From: Neospora caninum Liverpool
Taxonomy: Eukaryota; Apicomplexa; Conoidasida; Eucoccidiorida; Sarcocystidae
Assembly (NCBI RefSeq): GCF_000208865.1
Contig: NC_018392.1
Location: 1,632,793 to 1,696,792, forward strand
Direction of reading: 5' to 3'
Length of the DNA: 64,000 nucleotides
Positions within the stretch are counted from its first letter, which is position 1, and every line of letters begins with the position of its first letter. Made by a program: the position numbers and the translations under genes. Below the pieces are notes generated by a model. It worked only from the letters and a program-made list of their open reading frames with translations, was not told the DNA's origin and did not search any database. Below, piece by piece: positions 22,504 through 35,025 of this stretch.

Positions 22504-24174
22504 ATGAAAAGAATTTCGCTGGCATCCGTTCGCTTTCTGGTTGTTACTTGCCTACTTCTACAGTGTCTCCCTCGTGACCAGTGCCTTGCTCACTATGGCA
22601 GCGACTCAGATGGGTCAAACGCGCGGCCGTCTGGAGGGGCTGACTGGGCGACACGGACGCCAGCTCCCGCTGTAGGGGAATATGGCGAGTTGACGGGCAG
22701 TGTTTCTCGGACGCAGACTAAACGTGTGTATGGCGCTGGACTGTGGCCCAGGGTACGCTCCCTGGCAGTGTCGCGATTCCCTGGTGCAGAAGAGGAGCAG
22801 TGGGAGGGGGCATACGCGCGTGGTGACCTTCCCCCTTCACAGGTCGGAGACGTTCTGACGCGGAGGAAAGGTAGAACGGGAAGGTCGAGAGTTCATCAGC
22901 GTGTCGTAGTGACTCCAGAACCACATTCCTGGAATCACAGGGTTACTATCGCTAAGGGACAGGCTGTTATACCCGTCGGCTTTGAAGGTAGCTTCGTTGA
23001 GAGCCGGTCTTTGCTTGCCACTCCTACGAATCTTGGCGCGCCGGTTGACCTCCAGGGGCAGCAGGATATGAGCTCACATGCCGTGAATCGACTTCCCGCA
23101 GTTGCAGGATTACCACCTGCCGAGCGAGCGGCGGCAGCCGATTTGCAGAGAAGGTTCAGACAAGGCCTCCGTCTGACGGTTGAGTCTACGTTCAGCGGAG
23201 AATCTTTCGAACTGACAGGGCCGGTAGAATTCCTGGGAATGGGGTCAACGGGGATTGTGTTTCGTTTGTCACAGACGAAAGCGGGCGCGGCAAGTTTGCC
23301 AAAACAGGTGGCAGCTAAGATAACCGTCAACAGGTTACGACGACAAACAGGTCTTTCCGCATCTCAGATAAAAAAGTTCCAGGAGGAAATGCAAGAACGC
23401 ATTATCCGGGAGGAGAGCTCAATGAGAACTGCTCTACCACACGTGAACCCGGAAACGGCTCTACAACACGGACTTCTTTTTCCACATGATGTTGGCCGTG
23501 TTTCCAACATGCCCATCGAGGTTCTTGCAGGCAATGCGTATGCTGTCTATCCCGTTGTTTCTGTATCTCCTGCCTTTACTTGCGACCTCCAACAGCTTGT
23601 CGGTGAGCAAGACCTTTCACTTTCGGCAAAGTTCTATCTCACGCGGCAGCTGGTGAAGAGTGTTGCATGGCTACATCGTCACGGCGTTGCTCACAATGAT
23701 TTGAAGCTTGAGAATGTCCTTATCAGCAGTGCAGGACAGCCTGTCCTCACAGATTTTGGCTTCGCAGGAGCAATCGGAACCGCAAAAAGAATACAGTTCA
23801 CGGCTTTGTATTTAGACCCGCAGACCGCAGAGGCGTCGGTTCAACGACAACCGGAAGTAATGATAACTGCAGCACGAGATTCATGGGCGTTGGGAACTCT
23901 CTTGTTTATGCTCTGGTGTCGATCGCTACCGCACGCTTCGCCGTACCAAGCCAGCCTGCCCGATCTTGCATATCTGGAATTCATGGTGACACAGGCGAAG
24001 ACCCACAGACCGCAACCTAACTTTGTCGAGTGTGGGGACCTCCCTGCTGCGGTCAGGGAACTCATTAGCGGATTTCTACAGTGGAACCATGAAGATCGAC
24101 GTCTTCCCGGTGATGTTGAGGAGGCGTTCCTGGAAGCTACACACAACGGTGGTGGCGAGAGGTCTCGTCTGTGA
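22504..24174 (+). CDS. Rhoptry-family secretory protein kinase, array copy 4
   Basis: Single exon of 556 residues. It has the 5' leader of copy 2 but the kinase core of copies 1 and 3. Distinct features are a two-residue deletion just before the ATP-binding lysine (LPKQVAAK instead of LPNRVAVAAK), nearby substitutions (NRLRRQ), Glu for Asp in REESS, Leu for Arg near position 488, and a final Leu instead of Arg. Glycine loop, VAAK lysine, HND, Asn and DFG are all kept. The activation segment is as degenerate as in copies 1 and 3. The frame is open upstream to a GTG, but MKRISL is chosen because it starts the signal peptide. It is the last unit; homology to the others ends about 700 bases after its stop. 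Confidence 0.9.
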   Translation: MKRISLASVRFLVVTCLLLQCLPRDQCLAHYGSDSDGSNARPSGGADWATRTPAPAVGEYGELTGSVSRTQTKRVYGAGLWPRVRSLAVSRFPGAEEEQWEGAYARGDLPPSQVGDVLTRRKGRTGRSRVHQRVVVTPEPHSWNHRVTIAKGQAVIPVGFEGSFVESRSLLATPTNLGAPVDLQGQQDMSSHAVNRLPAVAGLPPAERAAAADLQRRFRQGLRLTVESTFSGESFELTGPVEFLGMGSTGIVFRLSQTKAGAASLPKQVAAKITVNRLRRQTGLSASQIKKFQEEMQERIIREESSMRTALPHVNPETALQHGLLFPHDVGRVSNMPIEVLAGNAYAVYPVVSVSPAFTCDLQQLVGEQDLSLSAKFYLTRQLVKSVAWLHRHGVAHNDLKLENVLISSAGQPVLTDFGFAGAIGTAKRIQFTALYLDPQTAEASVQRQPEVMITAARDSWALGTLLFMLWCRSLPHASPYQASLPDLAYLEFMVTQAKTHRPQPNFVECGDLPAAVRELISGFLQWNHEDRRLPGDVEEAFLEATHNGGGERSRL

Positions 24175-24869
24175 GTGCGTCAAACTGCATATGCATGCTG
24201 GCCTCATCCAGGTCTCAGAGATACGGATCACCAGCACAAGCAATCGGCTCTACCATGCAAACGACCGCCGAGCCGGTGCCTCCCTCTGAGCAAATCCAGC
24301 CGCGCAAGAGCCAGTGCAATTGTTGGCGTGCCGGGTTAGGTGTTGCTCGCAGAGTTGCCTTCTGCAACTTGTCTGGCTCTCAGGTGAACGTGATTTTCTG
24401 TTGTCGACGCGGTGCCATGCGATCTGCATGATGGCAGCGGGGAAACGGGTCGTTTCTGAAAAGGCTGTCAAAGGTACGAGCGAAATACATGCAAACGTTT
24501 ATACGCGTAGAAGCGTGTGTCACGAATTCATTTGGTCTGTGCGGATTCTACGAACCTCCTGTGGCGTCGGACACGTCCTGTAGATCTACTAAATGGGTTG
24601 GTATCCCGGCGGGAGTTTTCGTCGCTGTATATATTGCAAGAGTCCGGTGGTCTGATTTAACACCCCCGCGTGTGTGCTTCATGAGGGGGCGTCGCTTGAG
24701 GCAACGCATACGGCTCTGGCAGCAAACAGCCCATGTAGACATGGATTCGGCCGAGACACGAGGCTATGCTGGGGCAAATAGATCAATATAAGCATTGTTC
24801 TAGACGAGAAACGGTGTTGATTTGTGGATGAGACTAGGAGTCGCGGACAGCAATGCCTAGAGAAATATG

Positions 24870-26101
24870 GGTAGGAAGACTGATGGGTGCGTTTGCGGCC
24901 TCCTTGCAATTGTTGAGCCAGCATTCCAGCTGAGGAGGCGTTCCTCTGGCTTCGTCCAATAGTCCTGTTCGCGAATCTGACGACTAGGTCCCGCACTAGT
25001 GTTTTGTCTGAAGTGAGTTAAATAATACAGAGTTGAAAAAACAGCGTAAATGCCGTGTTACGAATATATGGCAAACCATTGAGATTGCGACGTTATGGTC
25101 TCGGGGTTCATTAGGGTTCCAGTACCGACTTTCGAACGGATCTTGGGTGCGTATGGGTTATAGATGGTTTAGTGGCTAAACGGTTGCATCGAATTCGAAT
25201 GCAGATTGTACCGTTTTACCATCTGTGGCGTTAAGTTGTCGTTTCTCACCGAGAGAGAGGCGCATTGCCGAAACGTCCCCAACTGTACATACATTGACAT
25301 GCTAATAAAGAGTGAGAGAAAAGTATCACCCAGGATGAGTGCGGCCAAGCAGAGAACACGGACGTGGGTGGTCAGAGCCTTGCTGTTACGTCACGCACGG
25401 TGCCGGCGAGTTGCTGGTGAGGAAAACTGACATTGAAACACTGTATGGACAATCTTTCGGCAAGAAGGAAAAATAGAGGGAGAGGGCGAATAAAAGTGGA
25501 CTCCGCAAGGAGGGAAAAAGAAAACTCGCGAAACATGTATAGCGGTATCAATGGACAACAGACAACAGCCAGAAACTTCTGCGTGCTCAAGGGATTCATG
25601 CTTGCTCTCCCGCTCAGTCTATCTAGCACAAGTGCCGCATACGTTTTGATGGAGCTATGCCATCTAGATGAAGCGTGCCGTTCCTGTCGACTAGTGGAGA
25701 GAAAGAGCATTTTCCCCTAAAGCATGTCACAAACTTTTTCTCAGGCTCAGTGATAACAGGTGCTGCAGCCTCCTGCAGGTTTCCTCTCGACCTGCGTCGC
25801 TGTGTGCTTTGCCCATCTCCGACCTCATCGTTCTTCGTATTGGACACACCGAATGAGAAATTCTTACAGGTGTCCCTCACAAGGAGAGACAGCGGAACCC
25901 AGTCGGGAGAAATAGCAGGGCTTAAGGAAAGAAGGCCGGATGAGGAGTAAGCTTCTGACGACGCGTCATTCAAACAGAAAGTCTTGGCATCAGTTGAATG
26001 CACATACACGTACATCTATTAGGCACAAGACAAGCTGGGGCACCGCCCACCCCTCAGGTGGACCTGAGCGTCACCTACGGACTAGGGGATTTTCTCCACT
26101 T
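24870..26101. other. Intergenic region between the kinase array and the large minus-strand gene
   Basis: Unique sequence between convergent genes. It holds the 3' flank of the array and the presumed 3' UTR of the large gene. Short open frames only (for example 25433-25720), none protein-like. Confidence 0.5.
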
Positions 26102-29100
26102 TTAGAACTCGCCGTATTGATCGTCGCCTCTTCCACTCCCTGTGGCACGGAAGGAGAGTTTCGCATCGAACGCTTCACGGCCGGCCAGCTCCAAGCCACT
26201 GCTTCCAGATTCATGTCTTCCAGATGCAGACGAGCTGACCCACAACCCAGTAGTGGCCAATATAATTAGAGCGTATCCCATCAGCAGATAAGCTGCATAT
26301 GTCCCGCCTCGCACTGCTACAGAGAGGAAGAACCTGAAAAGGGGTTTTAAAAAGCCCTCTTCATCTTCCGAGAACTGGCCATCACACACATAGGGCCACT
26401 GACTGTCTCTGTCTTCGCGCACTGCCGCGTCGTCATCTCGCCGCAACGAGTCACACCGAGTCTCGGGAGCACGTGGCCAGGACGTTCCAAAATCCTTCTC
26501 ACGTGGCCGCTCTTTAGTGATTTTTGGAACCCGGGCGTCATTCTCGCCAAAAAAGGAAAAGAAATGGTCCTCCTCCCCCATATGCGTCGACTCTTCCTGG
26601 CGATCTCGCATGTGCATACACCGGCCTGCCTGCCGATGCACCACGTCGTCTCTTTCTTGCCCACTCTCGAAAGTTGCCACAGAGAGGGAATTTCCGTTTC
26701 CTCCACAACTCTGGACGAGACCTCCTGAGTCATGAGGCTGCGAAACCGACGGACCCGCCAGGTCATCTAGCCGCAGGGGCCTGTCCCTCTGGCTCGGGGG
26801 CTCTCTTGCCGTCTCCTCTCTCTCCTCGAATCTCCCTCTATGCTCCTCCACCCTTCCGTCTCGCTGTGCCCCAATGACGCGTGTTCTCTCAGGTCGTTGC
26901 AGTTGTAGCGGCGACACTCCGACAGCAGAGCGTTCTCCCTCAGACAGCACTTCCCGCCTCCCTCGTCGCCGCAACGGACCAAAGTCTTCTCTCACCGGCG
27001 CTCCGGAAGAGGCATCGCGGTTGGCACGGAAACCAGTGTCTTCTTGACGCCTTCGGACGTCTCTTTTCCGCTGAGAAACGGACATCGCCGCTGGAAAGCA
27101 CTCCTTCGTCGAAGGAAGGACTGTCTCCCGAGCGCTCTCCCATCCACAACTGGGTGGCTCAGGGGGATGTCCCGATCGGCGACGGGCCTTCGTGTCTGAG
27201 GGGCAAGGAGCGTTAGCCTGCACGCCGCAAATCGAGAAGACGTCTCGATGTTCGGCACGATGGTTTCGCTTCGTTACACAAATACCGCAACCAGCGGACT
27301 CCGAACTCGCTCGTTCACTCAAGCTTCTTCGCCATGGCCAAACCTCAGCTGCCCCGACACATCTGAGAGCATATTTCATGCATGCAGAGGCACCGGAATC
27401 CATTTTCGCTCCGTATCGTTCGTCATCTCTTCTCCCCTCAAGGTCTCCTCCCTGTCTCGTCTGTCGAGAGAAAACAACCGCTGCGATTTCCTTCACTGCG
27501 CTCTTGGCCACCTCATCGAACTCTCTCTTGCTCTCGGCAGTTGCTGCAACCCACGCTCGTCCCAGCCAGCTGTCTCGGAGAAGCGAAGACGCTGAAACCC
27601 TCTCTTCGTGCACCCCACTCCTCGCTGCTCCTCGCGCCATCGAGACACCCTCCTCGCAAGTCATGTCGTGACTGCCTCTTCGACTGCGAAGCGCCAAGCG
27701 CAGGTCGCCCCCGTACTGTCCTTCCCTCAGTTCTATCTTTCGAGTGTAAGGTGCGCCTAGGCCGACGTAGAACTGAAGACGGGTTGCGAGATTTCGCTCA
27801 AAAAACCAAGATGGAGGTGGCCGACGTTCTTTTTTCGTGTTCCCTCCACAGAACTCATCCGCGTTAGGGTCAGTTGAGAGAGGGTCAGGGGCTGTGGCAT
27901 CGACAGGCGAGGCAGCTTCGAAGCATTGATCTCCGTTTTCGTCGCCCGAAAACCGAGACGCAACAGGTGAGGTGACTTGGGAGACAAGAGGGCCACGTGG
28001 TACATTTCGTTCCGGCGCCTTTGCTGTAGACGGGGACAATCCCGGATCGGCATTTGCTTCGTTATCTGAGTCAGGAGAAGCGAGGCGGCTGTGCGAGCGG
28101 TTTGCTTGGACAGCGAAAGCACAAGCTACACAGCAGAGGTCGTCCAGAGGCAGAAGGGACGCAGCTCTGGATAAGATACCCTGGCGAACAATCTCTCCGA
28201 ATATCGGGCGAGCAGGTACCCCACATACAGTGAGGCCCCAGAGCAGGTCGACCAGCTGAGCCGCTTTCACTTCGTCGATCTCGGTTCTCTTCGTCGCGGT
28301 CTTGTTTCTTTCCGCTTCTGCTTTGTCTCCCCCATCGACTCTTTCGATCCTTACGTCCCTGGTCTCGACTCCGTCTCTCTCGCCTGTGCCCGGCTTGCCG
28401 CGCAGCGCCCTCTCGAGTTCCACGCGGCGTGCAGCAAGAGCGGTGGCCCTCCCCTCTAGACGCAGACAATTCCACTCTAGCCGTCTCCGCAAGGTCCTCG
28501 CGTGCGGGTCATCCTCTCCGTTTTCTTCCGAGCAACACTCTTGCAGCATCGCCCAGCATTCCTGCGCCTCCGCTAGCATTTCCCCTTCTTCTTCTTCCAC
28601 TTCCTCCAACTCTTTCCTGAACTGTTCTTCTGCATCTCCGCAGGAGCGATCTGCGGTTCGTTCCTCGCTCGAGAGTCGCGAGTCAGGAGAACTAAAAGTC
28701 TTATCGAGTTCTTCACACGCCGGCGTCTTCTGAGGCGCGAGGAGACACCGCGACGCTGGCGCCGCATGTCCCTCTGCGGTCCCTTCTCCCGCCGCGAGAA
28801 GCAAGGGCAAAGCGAACAGAGCCAGGTGCGAGCGGCAGGCCAGCCTCGCACGGCCTGCGGCGAGGAGCCAGGCGGCGAGACTGCCGATGGGCGAAGCGCA
28901 GCGGCGAAGAAGCGAGGACGAGATTTGGAGGAGCACTGAATTGCAGAGGGAAAGCGAGCGCGCCGAGGCATCGGAACCTGTGAGGCGTGCCGTCGTCGCC
29001 AGCAGCAGGGCGAAGAAGGCGTCTGGGGTGTCTAGACACCCGCGGCATCGAGGCGAGGGCACGCAGCCAGTGAGCCAGTCGGCGAGAGAGGCGGCGACAG

Positions 29101-32100
29101 GAAACATGCGTCGGCAGTCCGAATCCGAAAGCAGAGAAGACACCGGTTTGCACACGACGGATTTCTCGGACTGGAAAGAAGCACCTACTCTCTTTGCACC
29201 CATCAGCGAGCACGAGAAGACAACGCGCGCCACGTCTGAAGCGTGAACGGCTGCAGTGTCGAGACAGCCGAGCTCGTCGGCTAGCCGCCGGACAAGCGGC
29301 GAGAAATCGACGTGGACGCAACCGTTGCAGTCTTCAGGAGGCGGAGTGCACTGAGACGAAGCCACGTGGAGTCCGCTGGCACGAATGCCTGGCGTCTGCA
29401 GGGTAGCGACAGCCCAGGCCACGAGGCCGCACTCGCGTGGCGCGCAGAGTGGCGTGTGGGCCTCGAACCCTTCGCCTGCCGCCAGTTTCCCCCGACGCAC
29501 CTCGGCGTCTAACCCGTCGTGTCCGTCTGTGTTTCCTGGCTCGCACCGCCTCCTGAGGCTTTCCGCTGTTTCTCTCACGCCTGCGTTCCCGTTGTCCCGG
29601 CGCGCGCGTCCACACTGCAAGTCTCTCGTCTCCGGACGGCCAGGGAGTGAAGGACCTCGCTCGCTCCCCGCCACGGACGCGCACACAAGGCGCCAGGCGA
29701 CCGGCCTTCCCGAGATCTGTGCGAGGCCCCGGGTGAGGTCTGCGGGGGCGCGCTCGCTATCCGACTTTTCCAGAGAGAGGACCAGGCGATCCCTGAAGAA
29801 GCTCCGGAGAAGGAAGAGGAGCACGATGTCCTTCTTGCAGAGACGCAGGTCCTCGTCGTTCGCGGAGAAGACAGGGGCGGCGCCAGAGAACAGTCTCGCC
29901 CGGCTCCACTCTTCGCTGCACAGTTCACACGCACAGCTGCAGGCTCCCTTTCCTCCACCTCGAGCTCCTGGGGGGCTAGCTAGCCAGTGCGGGGACTGCG
30001 AGTCGCGCGCGAAGGGCGTCGATGGCTCGTGCGGCAAAGGCAGGGACAGCGCAGCCAGAGTGAGGAGCGCCTCGAAGGCACTCGCAGGTTTGACCCCTTC
30101 CTTCGACAGCTGGCGGCGGCGCACCAGACGCAGGAACGCCCGCCAATCGCTCACCAGCTTGGCGACGCGTGCGCGTCTCCGCGACTGGAGCTCGACAGTC
30201 TGACGCCCTCCGCCCGCAGAAGACGGAGAGGCAGACCTGTCTCCCTCTCCGGCACTTATCTGTTCAGTTGCTGCGGCGGGTGGGGGGAGACGCGCCTGGA
30301 GCGGCGGCCGTGCGGCAGCTGGACAACTGGGGGAGTGAGCCGAGGGGTCGGCGTCACGTGCGGGAGAAGGATCGAGACATCCAGGTGACTTCTCCTCTCC
30401 ATTTCCTGCCCACGAACACAGAGACGACAGAAAGCGCGAACAGGCCCCCACGAGTCCAGGCGCGTCGGCAGACGCGCCCGCCTCGGCCTCGCCCTTCGCC
30501 CGCGCCTCCGTACTTCCTTCGTTCCCGAGCGAAGGCGCGGGCACCGCCTCGCGACTCCGCGGCTCTCTGTCTCCCTCAAGGCAGGAAAAGAGAGAAAAAA
30601 ACTCCGAGTCCCCTGAAGATTGAGACAAAGGCTCTTGGCAGGGCGGTCCTGGCTTCGCCCCTGCCGCGTCTGCTCCGGAGTCTGGGCGGAAAGACGGACT
30701 GGTCGCAGACGTCTCTCGCTCCTCCCGCGCACCGAGGTAACGCAGGCGAAGGGATGGCGACGCGGGGAAGAGCGCGGAAGAGGAAAAAGGGTGCGGAGCA
30801 AGACTGCTGACAGAAGCGCCGCAGGACCGGCTCCCGACGTTGGCTTCAAAGGGATCTGATAGTGCTCGACTGGAGCGGGGAGACGAGTTGCCTTGCGCGC
30901 CCACGACAGGGAAAGAAGACTTTCTTGGGCAAGCGGAGGTAGACTCAAGCTTGCCGGGAACCTCTCCGTTTTCGGCAGCCTGTTCATCGTCAGAGACGCA
31001 AACCAGGGAGGAAGACTGAGAGAAAGCTTCGAGCTGCTTCTCTTGAGCGTATTTGTTTCCTCGACTCGCGTCCACAGCTCCATTCTCTTCTCGACCCTGC
31101 GCCTCGTGCGCGATCCCCTTTTGTGCGAACGACGCCTTTCGCGCTTCGGCCTCCGCCCCTGAAATCCGCCCCATGCCTGTACGTACACCCGAACCGGCTG
31201 CGCGACGCGGCTCGTCTCCGCGGGCAGAAAGCCGAGGAGACCCGCTCGAGGCGACCGGCGAGAAATCCGGCGAGCCGTTCTTCCTTGTCTCCACGTGCCT
31301 CTCAACTTCTGAGGCATGCGTTTGACGGGGGCTCAACCCGATCGCATGCTCTCCATCTCCGCACTCTTGTCGAGTTTTCCCTGCCTCTTTCATCTTCAGC
31401 AGCCACTCTGCTTCCTCACTCCTCTCGCTTCTCGCGCGCGACACAAAACCCACTTGGTTGTCTTGCTCCACTGACGCCTGCATCGTGGACCCCACCGAGG
31501 CGCGCAGAACACGTACCTGTGCTTCTCCATTGTCTCGAGTGCGGTGTACGTACAGCGAAGAAGACAGGACATCGTCATACATTCCCTTGTTCGTCTTTTC
31601 GCCTGAATAGAGTGGCGGGGAGGTGTCGACCTCTCTCTCTTCAGTCGCTCGCCTTCCGCCTCCCTCGACTCCGTTCCCTCCGCTGTCTCTTTGGCTTCGC
31701 TCTGTTCCGCCACGTCGCGCGTCGTCCGGTAACGGAGCGCTCCGCTTCGCTTCGCCCGCTGTACAGACACCGTACGAGGGAGGCGTTTTTTGGTTCAAAA
31801 AGGCCCGTTCCTCGCCTGGTCGTTTCTTCGGAAACACGCCGTCGCCGCTGTCTCTGCTTTGGGGCGGTGCACTTGCTTGTTCGGCCTGCTCGCGAGTCGT
31901 CGCCAGACCTCCCCTCGTGGCAAAAACATTTTCAGGACCGGACGTTTCCCGCACGCTGCCGGCTCTGCCACGAGAAGACAGAGAGGAAGCCAGCAGAGAA
32001 GAAGGAAGGGGGGAACCGAAAGAAGAGGGAGGGGACGAGGGAACTCGAGAAAGCGGGGAAGCGTGGACAGGGTGTTCAGGGAGGACCCCGTGGCGAGAAG

Positions 32101-35025
32101 ACAAGGCCGAATGTGTGCCGGAAGAGAACTGCCCAGGAGAGAGAGAGCGGGAAACCCGCCTCGCAGCGTCCCTGGCCACCCATCTTCCTTGTTTCTCCAC
32201 TTCCCCTTCTCCCTGTCTCCCGCGTTTCCCAGCAGTATCCTCGCTGGCGAAAGCAGACGAGACACCCCGCAAAGGGCGCGCCTCTCCTAATGGGAACTGT
32301 CGCATTTCTGCTCCCTCTCCCACACGGCTCGCCTCACGACCTCCACGCGCGTGTCTCCTCTCCAAAGACGCGTCGGGGACTCCCCTCGCTGAGAGGCACT
32401 CCAAGCGCGCTCTCTCGGACCCGCGCGTTCTCTCGCTCTCCGCCGTCGCTTCTCGCGCAGACTGCAGAGACGCTGACTCCTGGTCGAGGTACTCGTCTCG
32501 AAGCGCATGCACGTCATCCGCCAGACGACGCAGCTCGGCCATCAAACCCGACGGCTGCGACCGCCTTCGCTCCACGCTGAGAGAAGAGGCGAGTGCGCGA
32601 CGGGACGACGCAGGGAGAGGCGGCAGACGGCTCGAGCCTAGACAGGCAGAACTGCCGAGGGCCCCCGCGGGCGCGGAGACGGCCTCGCCACCGAGTGGCT
32701 GCTCCGGGCCAGTCCTCTCCCTCACCGACGCTGCGCCTGCATGCAGAACAGCACCCGCACTTCGTCGCATGCACGTGCATCCAAAATCCGGTTTATTCGT
32801 GCGAAAACCGCTGCTGGTTCGCGGGACGCGGCACTGGACACAGACAGCATTTCCTTCGTCTCGCAGTTTGGCACACCCGGGTGCACATCTAGATTTCTGA
32901 GGCTCGCTTGCTGTATGGCGACCTCCCGACCATTCTACCTGTATTTCTCTGGACATGGATTTTTGTCTGCATGCCTCTCGCTCTCTGCCTCTCTCTCAAG
33001 ATCGCTTTTTCTCGCGCGTCGCTGCATCTCCCTCCATCAACGGATTCGAACGCGTGCATACAGGTCAGCCTGAAGAGTTAGGCAGGGGAGGGTGTTGTCC
33101 CCGTTCCTGTCTCGTTCGTACGCTGTCGGAGTTGCGTTTCCCTCTCCCTCGCGTGTCCTTTTCTCCACTGTTCCCTTCGCTCCAGTTCGGTGCCTCTCTT
33201 GTTCCCGCTCACCTGGGAAGGCGTTCCCCGTCGAGTCCTTGTCGCCTGCTCCCCTCTCTTCTCTCGTTCGGCTGGTTCCAGAGAGAGACGCAGCACGAGC
33301 GCCGCTCGCTGTCCTATCAGGGTCGCCGCTGTGTTCGCGCCCATCCTTGGCCGTTGACAGTCGAGAGGCCGGCGAGGCAGCGGCGACAGACGCCGGGAAG
33401 CGCGAGGACAGTGGCCTTGAAACAGAGTCCATCGCGGCAGAGACGGCGGAGTGCCGCGTGGAGTCAGCAGACCTCTTACCTCGACTCGGTTCCCTGCATC
33501 TGCCCACTTTGTGTCTCTCCCCTGCCGGCTCCGCTTCTGCTGGCACAGTGTTCACGGAACGAGAGGAAACAAGACTTCCAAATGCCCTCTCTCGAGACGT
33601 CCAGCTACGCGTGAGCTCTGTCTGCCGCTCAGGCTCAAGTCTGCTTGCATGCGTCCTCGCGTCGCCATTCTCGCCACAAAGACGGCCGCCGGAGACGATG
33701 AGGCTGCTGCTCGGAGCCGCGTCTGCAGAGACGTCGGCCACGCTGCTAGAGCCGAGACTGGTAACGAACGCTCTAGTATCGGCCAGTGGAGGCGTTTGCA
33801 GTTTGCGCGAGGAGGACTGTTTCACTTCTCGACGGGCTCCTCCCTCCAGGGGCTCTCGCTCTCTTCGCGGGAAGGCCGGCTGGGACTCGCGGGAAATCCC
33901 CCAGGAGACCTGCGCATCGAATTCGCGATCGGCGCTAAACGGAGAACGCCACTCCACCTGGCGATCGAGGCCTCTGCTGGTGCAAATCGCGGGTTCCTCA
34001 GTGTTTTCTTTCCTTCGGGCTGTCTCCGAAGACACCGCATCGGAGACACCTGAGCGTGGCCTCAGAGGTTCCGCGCAATCGGAGGGCGCGAAGGCCCCTC
34101 GGGACGCACTCCGCTGGGGGGGGATAGGGATCCGCGAGGGTGTCTCGGCAGCGCCCAAGGCCTCAGATTTTCGCGTGTCCCGTCTTCCTTGCAGAGGGGA
34201 GGCGCCGTAGAGATCGACAGATCGAGAGGTCTCCAGGGGCAACCTGCCCGTGGAGCGAGGCAATGCCGAAAAGACTTCGTGCTGAGAACGGTGGACGTAC
34301 AGGTTGCCGGTTTCCTGGGAGGACAGAGGAGCCTTGTCGGCAGACAGGGTGTGGAAATCTGCAGCGTGATGCTTGGGACCTTCCTTTTTCGGTGCCAGCT
34401 CGGTTCCCAGATGTTGAGAGACGTTTCTCCTCGCAGACGATGAAGACAAGCAAGTGGAGTAGAGAGAAGATTCGACTCGAGAAGATAAGAAGTGAGAAGA
34501 CGCCTTCGAGGCTTCCAGAGTCGGGTGGAGCTCTCCTAGTGCCTTCTCGAGCTGCCCATACACCTCAGAAGTCGCCAGGAGAGAGGGAGCAGTGCGCGTT
34601 TGCGGATGTTCTGAAAATGGTTCGTTCCGCCGAGGCATTCGGCCTCCCGAAGTTATAGAAGATATGCCTTGGCCATTTGCCCTCGATCGAAAATGCACGT
34701 CTTCCTCCCTCTCCCCCGGAAGGAGGCCTCCCGCCTTCAACTCCGGGTGTACGTACACCTGAAACTGCGTCCCAAATTGAGCGTCTGTTGGCTCTGTGGC
34801 GCGCAGACTGTCTGTTTCTTCTCTCCGTCGCAGGGAATTTCTGGAGTGAGCGACGAAGGCCTCGGTTTCGGCTGGAAACGCAGGAGGGACCGTTGTGTTT
34901 CCCAATTTTTCCGCCTTAGCCCCGAAAGCATCTCTCTCCTCTCGAGGAAACGCGTATGCTCGGGTGCCCCTGGCAGGCCGCATCGGCGAGGCGAAATCTC
35001 GGCTCTGCGACAGTGACCTTTCCAT
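26102..35025 (-). CDS. Very large low-complexity protein with a helical core and C-terminal membrane segment
   Basis: Two long open frames appear to be one gene: exon 1 35025-33062 (ATG at 35025), donor gtatgc, then exon 2 ending at the TAA at 26102-26104. Two acceptors fit the donor's phase 2: exon 2 starting at 32948 or at 32888. The latter gives 2916 residues. Most of the protein is Ser/Arg/Glu-rich and probably disordered. A Leu/Ala-rich helical region (about residues 1850-2270) has repeated 35-40-residue helical pairs, for example around VDLLWGLTVCGVPARP, reminiscent of helical-repeat RNA-binding proteins. An acidic coiled-coil-like stretch lies near residue 2070. A single hydrophobic segment (YAAYLLMGYALIILATTGLWV) lies near residue 2860. 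The function is unknown. Fragments of its gene lie in the kinase-array spacers. Confidence 0.65.

Larger units (their letters stand above)
9490..24869 (+). repeat. Tandem array of four ROP-kinase units, about 3.8-4.3 kb each
   Basis: Four direct repeats each carry one kinase gene plus a long spacer. The start codons are at 10413, 14702, 18715 and 22504, so the steps are 4289, 4013 and 3789 bp. Much of the spacer 3' of each gene is almost base-for-base identical between units. Step differences come largely from the 151-bp minisatellite upstream of copies 1-3 (2, 3 and 1 units), and from a divergent, shorter spacer before copy 4. Homology ends on the right near 24869, where copy 4's 3' spacer stops matching the others. 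Near-identity of non-coding DNA points to recent duplication or ongoing conversion. Confidence 0.95.

Noticed and set aside
31123..32580. 485-codon plus-strand frame opposite the large gene
   Set aside because: It is a shadow of the minus-strand coding sequence: Arg/Pro/Ser-rich composition typical of antisense reading in GC-rich exons.
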